A program made the translations under genes and the position numbers. The notes beneath the pieces were generated by a model that was not told the origin of the DNA, searched no databases, and saw nothing but the letters and a program-made list of their open reading frames with translations. This document shows, piece after piece, positions 59,321-64,000 of a stretch of 64,000 bases of DNA. Source of the DNA: Streptomyces cavernae (lineage in GTDB: Bacteria > Actinomycetota > Actinomycetes > Streptomycetales > Streptomycetaceae); NCBI RefSeq assembly GCF_004023625.1, contig NZ_RPDJ01000040.1, forward strand, positions 41,887-105,886, in the 5' to 3' direction. The first letter of the stretch is position 1. The number at the start of each line of letters is the position of its first letter.

Positions 59321-60457
59321 ATGGTGGAGATCAACGGCACGGTCGCGGACGGGTTCGAGACGGTCCGGGAGGAGTTCGCGGCCTTCGTCGGCGGTGAACA
59401 GGCGGACTATGAAGGGCAGTTGTGCGTCTTTCAGGACGGACGGCGGGTGGTCGACCTCTGGGCCGGTGACCGGGACGCGCTCTACGCGGTGTATTCGTCC
59501 ACGAAGGGTGCCGCGCATCTGGTGGTCGCCCTGCTGGTCCAGGACGGCATCCTGGAGCTGGACCGCGAAGTCGCTTACTACTGGCCGGAGTTCGCGGCGG
59601 CCGGGAAGTCGGCGGTGACCCTGCGCGAACTCATTTCCCACCGTGCGGGCTTGATCGGTCCGGACTCCGCCTACACCGGCGCCGAACTCTCCGACGACCG
59701 CGCTCTCGCCGAACGGCTCGCCGCCCAGCGGCCATTCTGGCGGCCCGGTACGGCCTTCGGGTACCACGCGCTCGTCATCGGCGCGCTGACGGGTGAGGTG
59801 GTGTTCCGTGCCACCGGCAGCACGCTCCAGGAGGTGTACGAGGAGCGCGTCCGGGCCCCTTACGGGCTGGACTTCTTCCTGGGGCTGCCGGAGGAACTGG
59901 AGGGCCGGTTCCGCAGTGTGCAGCCGATGCTGCCCACGCCGGTCCAGCAGGCCGAGCTGGACGCTGCCCTGACCGGCCCGGACAGCCTCGGCTCCATATC
60001 GTTCAACCAGCGCGGCCCGGAGCCCGGCTCGCTCGAGGAGTTCGCCAATCTGCGTGCCGTACGCGCCGCCGGGCAGGCCTCCGCGGGCGGGATCGCGAGC
60101 GCCCGGGGCCTCGCGGGGATGTACGCGGCGGCGATCAGCGAGGTGGACGGCCGGGCACCGCTGCTGAAGCCGGACACGATCGCCGAGGTGGGACAGATCC
60201 ATTCGGTCGGCCGTGACCTGATCATCCGTGACCACGGGGCGTTCGGGCTCGGTTTCCAGGCGACCGCCGACAAGTACCCCTTCCTCGGGGCGGGCAGCTT
60301 CGGCCACAGCGGGGCGGCCGGCTCCCAGGCCTTCGCCGACCCGCGCGCCGGCCTCACCTACGGCTACACGCGCCGCCGCTTCGCCTACCCGGGCGGCGCG
60401 GCGCCGGAGAACGAGCGGCTGGCTTACGTGGTGCACAGGGCGGCGAGGGCGGTCTGA
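59321..60457 (+). CDS. Serine hydrolase / EstB-type beta-lactamase-fold esterase
   Basis: 378 residues. SxxK motif SSTK (Ser59, Lys62) in LYAVYSSTKGAAHLV, the second motif Tyr in FGYHAL, and GHSGAAG at the C-terminal end in place of KTG. The ELISHRAGLIGPD and ASAGGIASARGLAGMYAA segments are typical of EstB-like esterases. No signal peptide. Family knowledge: hydrolyses short-chain esters; beta-lactam hydrolysis is usually weak. The ATG at 59321 is chosen (agggag ~8 nt upstream, family start). It follows the carboxypeptidase by 60 nt in the same direction, so it is possibly co-transcribed. Confidence 0.88.
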   Translation: MVEINGTVADGFETVREEFAAFVGGEQADYEGQLCVFQDGRRVVDLWAGDRDALYAVYSSTKGAAHLVVALLVQDGILELDREVAYYWPEFAAAGKSAVTLRELISHRAGLIGPDSAYTGAELSDDRALAERLAAQRPFWRPGTAFGYHALVIGALTGEVVFRATGSTLQEVYEERVRAPYGLDFFLGLPEELEGRFRSVQPMLPTPVQQAELDAALTGPDSLGSISFNQRGPEPGSLEEFANLRAVRAAGQASAGGIASARGLAGMYAAAISEVDGRAPLLKPDTIAEVGQIHSVGRDLIIRDHGAFGLGFQATADKYPFLGAGSFGHSGAAGSQAFADPRAGLTYGYTRRRFAYPGGAAPENERLAYVVHRAARAV

Positions 60458-60462
60458 CGCCA

Positions 60463-60660
60463 GTGGAGGCCGGCGCCCTTCGGGGCTGACACCGTTGAAC
60501 ACCGGCGCCCGTCAAGGCTGACACCGTTGGGCACCGGCGCCCGTCAAGGCTGACGCCGTTTGGTACCGGCGCCCCTCAGAGCCGACGCCCTTGACCCTTC
60601 AGGGCTGACGCCCTCGGCCCTTCAGGGATGGCGCCCTCGGCCCTCAGGGCTCAGGCCCTC
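60463..60660. repeat. Degenerate ~34-bp tandem repeat array
   Basis: Units built on accggcgcccgtcaaggctg plus gacaccgttgg, about four clear copies, then shorter gacgcccttgaccc/gccctcggcccttcaggg units. It fills most of the gap between the convergent hydrolase and oxidoreductase genes. Confidence 0.8.
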
Positions 60661-60700
60661 GATCGCTGCCGCCCCGCAGCGCTGCCGCCCTCGAGCGGCG

Positions 60701-60729
60701 GAGGCCGCACCCCGCCGGGGTGCGGCCTC
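60701..60729 (-). terminator. Perfect 13-bp hairpin after the oxidoreductase
   Basis: gaggccgcacccc and ggggtgcggcctc pair around gcc, 22 bp past the oxidoreductase stop codon. Confidence 0.88.
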
Positions 60730-60751
60730 TCCTCGCGTGAGCCCTCGCGGC

Positions 60752-61780
60752 TCAGTCCGCGAGCTTGACGATCATCTTGCCGGTGTTGTCGCCGCGCAGC
60801 ACACCGAGGAACGCCTCCAGGTTGTTCTCGATGCCCTCGACCACGGTCTCGCGGTACTTCAGCTCCCCGGAGCCGACCCAGGGGCCGACCTCCTGGACGA
60901 ACTGCGGCTGCAGGTCGTAGTGGTCGCCGACGAGGAAGCCCTCGATACGGCCGCGGGTCTGGATCAGCCGGGCGAGGTTCTTCGGGCCGGGGGCGGGCTC
61001 GGTGTTGTTGTACACGGAGATCATGCCGCAGACGGCGATCCGGCCGTTCCGGTTCAGGGATCCGATGGCGGCCTCCAGGTGGTCGCCGCCCACATTGTCG
61101 AAGTAGACGTCAACGCCGTCCGGAGCGGCCGCGCGGAGCTGCTCGCCGACGGGGCCGTTCTTGTAGTTGAAGGCGGCGTCGAAGCCGTACTCCTCGACGA
61201 GCAGCTTGACCTTGTCGTCGGAGCCCGCGGAGCCGATGACCCGCGAGGCGCCCTTGAGCCTGGCGATCTGGCCGACCTGGCTGCCGACAGCGCCGGCCGC
61301 GCCGGAGACGAAGACGGAGTCGCCCTCCTTGAAGGAGGCGGTGCGCAGCAGGCCCGCGTACGCGGTCAGCCCGGTCATGCCCAGCACGCCGAGGTACGTG
61401 GACAGCGGCGCGGCCTGCGCGTCGACCTTGACGGCCTGCTTGGCGGCGACGATGGCGTATTCGCGCCAGCCCATGAAGTGCAGGACGTGGTCGCCGGGCT
61501 CGATGCCCTCGGCGTTCGAGACCACGACCTCGCCGACGGCGCCGCCCTGCATGGGCTCACCCAGTTCGTAGGGGGCGACGTAGGACTTGGCGGCGCTCAT
61601 CCGGCCGCGCATGTACGGATCGACCGAGAGGTACCTGTTCCGCACCAGCACCTGTCCCTCACCGGGCTGCGGGAGCTCCCTCTCCACCAGGGCGAAGTCC
61701 TCCGGCTTGGGCCAGCCGACCGGACGGCTGAGCAGGTGCCATTCGCGGCTGGTGGCCGGGAGCTGAGGGGTGGTGGGCAT
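60752..61780 (-). CDS. NADP-dependent MDR oxidoreductase (zinc-free, CurA/leukotriene B4 dehydrogenase-like)
   Basis: 342 residues. RYLSVDPYMRGRM and FMGWREYAIV are typical of the zinc-less MDR group. The nucleotide-binding motif is VFVSGAAGAVGSQVGQIARLKGA (AxxGxxG), with DVYFDNVGGDHLEAAI and the FLVGDHYDLQPQF end. Family knowledge: NADPH-dependent double-bond or quinone reductases acting on reactive enones. ATG at 61780; ggaagg precedes it. Divergent from a MarR gene with dyad operators in the 127-bp gap, so it is probably induced by electrophiles or phenolics (inference). Confidence 0.92.
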   Translation of the reverse strand: MPTTPQLPATSREWHLLSRPVGWPKPEDFALVERELPQPGEGQVLVRNRYLSVDPYMRGRMSAAKSYVAPYELGEPMQGGAVGEVVVSNAEGIEPGDHVLHFMGWREYAIVAAKQAVKVDAQAAPLSTYLGVLGMTGLTAYAGLLRTASFKEGDSVFVSGAAGAVGSQVGQIARLKGASRVIGSAGSDDKVKLLVEEYGFDAAFNYKNGPVGEQLRAAAPDGVDVYFDNVGGDHLEAAIGSLNRNGRIAVCGMISVYNNTEPAPGPKNLARLIQTRGRIEGFLVGDHYDLQPQFVQEVGPWVGSGELKYRETVVEGIENNLEAFLGVLRGDNTGKMIVKLAD

Positions 61781-61836
61781 CGCGGGTGCCTTTCCTTCCG
61801 GGTTTCCTTATGGGACCACTTGTGTGCCTCGAGCAA

Positions 61837-61877
61837 TGTTTCAGCACATGAAACAACCATGCTCCTTAATATTTAAG
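61837..61877. promoter_or_regulatory. Two dyads in the MDR-marR intergenic region (candidate MarR operators)
   Basis: TGTTTCA-gcaca-TGAAACA (61837-61855) and CTTAA-tat-TTAAG (61865-61877) lie side by side in an AT-rich patch overlapping the divergent promoters. Confidence 0.6.
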
Positions 61878-61907
61878 TCTGTCAAGTAAAGGGGTAAAGT
61901 GGAGAGC

Positions 61908-62339
61908 ATGGCCACAGGACAAGCGCGCGTCGACCCCGTCTCCCGTGAGGTTGTCGAACTGATCGGTTCGGTTGTGGCTCGCTACCACGAGGAGTACGAC
62001 GAGGCCGCCGCGGAGCACTCCCTCACGGGGGCGCAGGCCCGCCTGCTGAGTCTGCTGTCCCTCGAGCCGCTTCCCATGCGCCGTATCGCGCAGGAACTGA
62101 AGTGTGAGCCGTCGAACGTCACCGGGATCGTGGACCGACTGGAGTCACGAGGGCTGGTGGAACGGCGCCCCGACCCCGCGGACCGCCGGGTCAAGCTGGC
62201 CGCGGCGACGGAGGAAGGGCGGATGGTGGCTCGCCGGCTGCGCGACTCACTCCACTTCGCGCGTGAGCCGCTCGGGTCGCTGTCTCCCGAGGAACGCGTC
62301 TCCCTGCGGGATCTGCTGCAGCGGATGCTGGCCGGCTAG
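61908..62339 (+). CDS. MarR family transcriptional regulator
   Basis: 143 residues. Winged helix-turn-helix: LTGAQARLLSLLSLEPLPMRRIAQELKCEPSNVTGIVDRLESRGLVERRPDPADRR (~residues 40-95), with the wing DPADRRVKLAAATEEG. The single Cys in the recognition region (KCEPSN) could be redox-sensitive, but this is only noted. ATG at 61908 with ggag close upstream; a GTG at 61899 is in frame. Divergent partner of the MDR oxidoreductase; expected to repress both. Confidence 0.92.
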   Translation: MATGQARVDPVSREVVELIGSVVARYHEEYDEAAAEHSLTGAQARLLSLLSLEPLPMRRIAQELKCEPSNVTGIVDRLESRGLVERRPDPADRRVKLAAATEEGRMVARRLRDSLHFAREPLGSLSPEERVSLRDLLQRMLAG

Positions 62340-62473
62340 GTCCTGTCGTCGAATTCCCGTCGTCCGCCCGGAGGGCGGGCCGCGCGGCGTCATGGGGTCC
62401 CCCCTGCTCATGGGGGTCCCCCGCTCGAGCGCAGCCGAGAGTGGGGGAGAAGTCGAGAGCTTGAGGGAGCGTG

Positions 62474-62740
62474 CTCTGGGGGTACTCCCGGCCGGAGGCT
62501 GGGGAAGTGCCGGGCGGAAGTCCTCGTACTGGATGTACTTGGGTTTCGCCCGGTGCGGCGAGTGGAGGTCCCCCTGCTCGGAGAGCTTGGGGGAGCGTGC
62601 ATGGCGTCGCGCGGCAGACGGGAATGTGACGACAGGGCCCAGGGCCGGTCTGGGGTTGTGATCCGGATCAGGGAGCGGGGCGTGGTGCGTGCGATCGCAA
62701 GCCGGCGCCCCCGGCGTCGCGACGGGGCGCACGTTGCCCG
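62474..62740. mobile_element. Dispersed element, family B copy 2, interrupted and partly decayed
   Basis: Segments 62474-62562 and ~62707-62738 match, in reverse orientation, consecutive parts of the 25.2-kb MITE-like element: ctctgggggtac, gaagtcctcgtactgga, gtacttgggttt, and cggcgtcgcgacggggcg with acgttg. About 145 bp of other sequence, including a C/G hairpin core, separates them. The terminal GTGCCGC repeats are lost. The 506-bp spacer 62340-62845 also holds two more hairpin cores at 62394-62455 and no gene. Confidence 0.55.
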
Positions 62741-62845
62741 ATGGGGCCCCAGGGAGCACATGGGCACGTACACCCGTGCCGGTCACCGGGCGGGAGCGGC
62801 ACGGATCCGACGGACCGCCATCGACAGGCCTGCGAGGATCCCCGC

Positions 62846-63397
62846 GTGAATGATCTACGTGTCCGCCCGGCAACCGAGGCCGATCTGGCCACCCTCGTCC
62901 GCCTCCGCGACGACGCGGCCCGCTGGATGCTGGCCCGCGGTATCACCGGGCAGTGGCGGCCCGGGGAGCTGGACGAGGACCACTTCCGCCGGATCATGGC
63001 GCATGGCGAGGTCTGGCTCGCACAGGCCGACGGGCGCGTCACCGGGGCGTGGGAGCTGTGGTGGGAGGACGAGGCCGCCTGGGGTACACAGCCGCCCGTG
63101 GCCGGGTACGTGCACCGACTCATGATTGACCGGGGCACCGCCGCGCGCGGTACGGGCCGGCTGTTGCTGAGGGCCGCGGAACGCCGAGTGGCCGCGGCGG
63201 GACGGACAAGGGTGCGCCTGGACTGCCTGGCAGGCAACGCGCGCCTCAACGACTACTACCGGGACGCCGGTTACCGCGTTGTGGGCCGCAAGGAGGGAAA
63301 GCCGCAGCCGGGCGGGGCGCCGAAGTCCTTCACGCTGCTGGAGAAGGAGCTCCGGCCCACCGGCCCCAAGCCCGGCGCTCGGTCACAGGTGCCCTGA
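62846..63397 (+). CDS. GNAT family N-acetyltransferase
   Basis: 183 residues. MNDLRVRPATEADLATLVRLRDDAARWM at the start, and a conserved Trp-rich centre (GAWELWWEDEAAWG). The acetyl-CoA loop is VHRLMIDRGTAARGTGRLLLRAAERR (R-x-x-G-x-G), followed by RLDCLAGNARLNDYYRDAGYRVVG. Such GNATs are frequent in streptomycetes; substrate unknown. GTG at 62846 with gagga about 8 nt upstream. A Lys/Pro-rich tail of ~25 residues follows the fold. Confidence 0.88.
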   Translation: MNDLRVRPATEADLATLVRLRDDAARWMLARGITGQWRPGELDEDHFRRIMAHGEVWLAQADGRVTGAWELWWEDEAAWGTQPPVAGYVHRLMIDRGTAARGTGRLLLRAAERRVAAAGRTRVRLDCLAGNARLNDYYRDAGYRVVGRKEGKPQPGGAPKSFTLLEKELRPTGPKPGARSQVP

Positions 63398-63502
63398 CCG
63401 AGCGTCAGCCGGCCAGTGGGCACTTCGGCCGGCCACCGACGCCCGGCCAGTGTGCACTTCGTTCGGCCATCGGCCGGCCGCCCCGACGCCCGGCCGCCGC
63501 CG

Positions 63503-64000
63503 TCAGGTGCACCACCACAGGAAGCGCTTGCAGGTCTGCGTGGGATCGGGGGTCGGGACTGGGGCGGTGGAGGGATCGTTCGAGGTCGGGGTGGGCTTCG
63601 GCTTCGGTGGTGCGGAGGACGGGCGCACCGTCCGGGCGGGGGGCGGTGCCGCGGGGGCCGTCGTCGACGGGCGTTTCGACGGCTCCTTCGTCGGTGACGC
63701 GGTCTTCGTCGGCGTCGAGGCCGACGGGGATCCGGAGGAGTCGCCGGAGACACCACCCGGGACCGCGCTCGAACCGGGCTCGGGCACACCCGCGCGGGCT
63801 CCGCCGTCCGCGGTGGCCGACGCGCCCTCGTCCGCCGCCGCCGCGTTCCTCGACTCGTCCCCGGGTGCCTCGCCGCCCAGCTCCACCAGCCCCAGCCCGC
63901 CCGCGGCCAGTACCACGCCCGCGCCGATCAGCAGCACGGCCCGACGCCGCCGCCGGTGCACCGCGGCCCGCCGGTCGCGCCGCTCGGCCCGCCCGCCCCG
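63503..64000 (-). CDS. Membrane-anchored Pro/Thr/Ser-rich protein, 5' end outside the window
   Basis: The frame is open to the window edge, so the start lies beyond 64000 or at GTG 63961. Arg-rich cytoplasmic part (RAERRDRRAAVHRRRRRA), one membrane helix (VLLIGAGVVLAAGGLGLVEL), then ~115 residues of extracytoplasmic low-complexity Ser/Thr/Pro/Ala with Lys-Pro repeats, ending CKRFLWWCT with two Cys. Probably a wall-spanning stalk or part of a larger regulatory protein. No domain is recognised in the visible part. Confidence 0.6.
   Translation of the reverse strand, partial: RGGRAERRDRRAAVHRRRRRAVLLIGAGVVLAAGGLGLVELGGEAPGDESRNAAAADEGASATADGGARAGVPEPGSSAVPGGVSGDSSGSPSASTPTKTASPTKEPSKRPSTTAPAAPPPARTVRPSSAPPKPKPTPTSNDPSTAPVPTPDPTQTCKRFLWWCT

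Noticed and set aside
57074..60502. 1142-codon minus-strand open frame
   Set aside because: Antisense to the M14 carboxypeptidase and EstB-type hydrolase; Arg/Gly/Val/His-rich composition without domains, a by-product of high GC.

Overview
The window is a very GC-rich chromosomal segment from a Streptomyces-like actinomycete. Evidence for this is the strong G/C third-position bias, frequent GTG and TTG starts, many genes whose start codon lies a few bases after a -10-like hexamer (leaderless style), and family content typical of streptomycetes (DUF3052, DUF3145, DUF1023 hydrolase, FasR-type PucR regulator, homodimeric AceE). From memory, the gene order aceE, DUF3052, peroxiredoxin, terD, terD, and further on fasR, fabD, fabH, acpP, fabF, matches the conserved core of the Streptomyces coelicolor chromosome. 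No database search was possible.

Layout. 0-16 kb holds housekeeping and envelope genes: a cut-off peptidoglycan-binding membrane protein, a HAD phosphatase, a TMEM165/GDT1-type transporter behind what looks like a yybP-ykoY manganese riboswitch, a secreted HNH nuclease, a PhoD-like phosphatase, a large FAD/NAD(P)-binding protein, DoxX and DedA membrane proteins, DUF2277, a propeller-like membrane protein, a tRNA-Val(UAC) with a decayed tyrosine integrase beside it, an adhesin-like lipoprotein, a coiled-coil membrane protein, DUF4383 and an FmdB zinc ribbon. 16-26 kb is a Ter (tellurium resistance/stress) island. It has a minus-strand operon for a predicted metabolite pathway (HpcH/HpaI-type lyase, an 849-residue double phosphoribosyltransferase fusion, HAD phosphatase), three TerD proteins, a TerA-like protein and a DUF475/TerC-like membrane protein. 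26-31 kb carries a peroxiredoxin, DUF3052, aceE and a potassium channel. 31-42 kb is a mixed region with regulator/effector pairs (TetR with a drug-efflux MFS, MerR with an aldo/keto reductase), hydrolases, acetyltransferase and pirin. 42-47 kb is the type II fatty acid synthase cluster fasR-fabD-fabH-acpP-fabF. 47-64 kb has secreted or regulated enzymes: an SGNH lipoprotein, a GH3 beta-glucosidase with TetR, an AraC regulator, a pyroglutamyl-peptidase-like protein with Ser in place of the catalytic Cys, an EI24 protein, an M14 carboxypeptidase, a beta-lactamase-fold hydrolase, an MDR oxidoreductase with MarR, and a GNAT.

The intergenic DNA is unusually structured. At least ten short tandem-repeat arrays occur, some inside genes. 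Two families of palindromic or MITE-like elements are present in two copies each (40.1 and 56.5 kb; 25.2 and 62.5 kb), sharing a C/G-rich hairpin core. Many perfect hairpin terminators and palindromic operator candidates are visible. There is no secondary-metabolite cluster, CRISPR array, rRNA or intact prophage.

Functional themes: AceE (pyruvate to acetyl units) and the FAS II cluster form the central-carbon core. The Ter island next to a peroxiredoxin suggests an envelope/oxidative/metal stress block. The riboswitch-controlled transporter and an iron-box-like site at doxX add metal responses.
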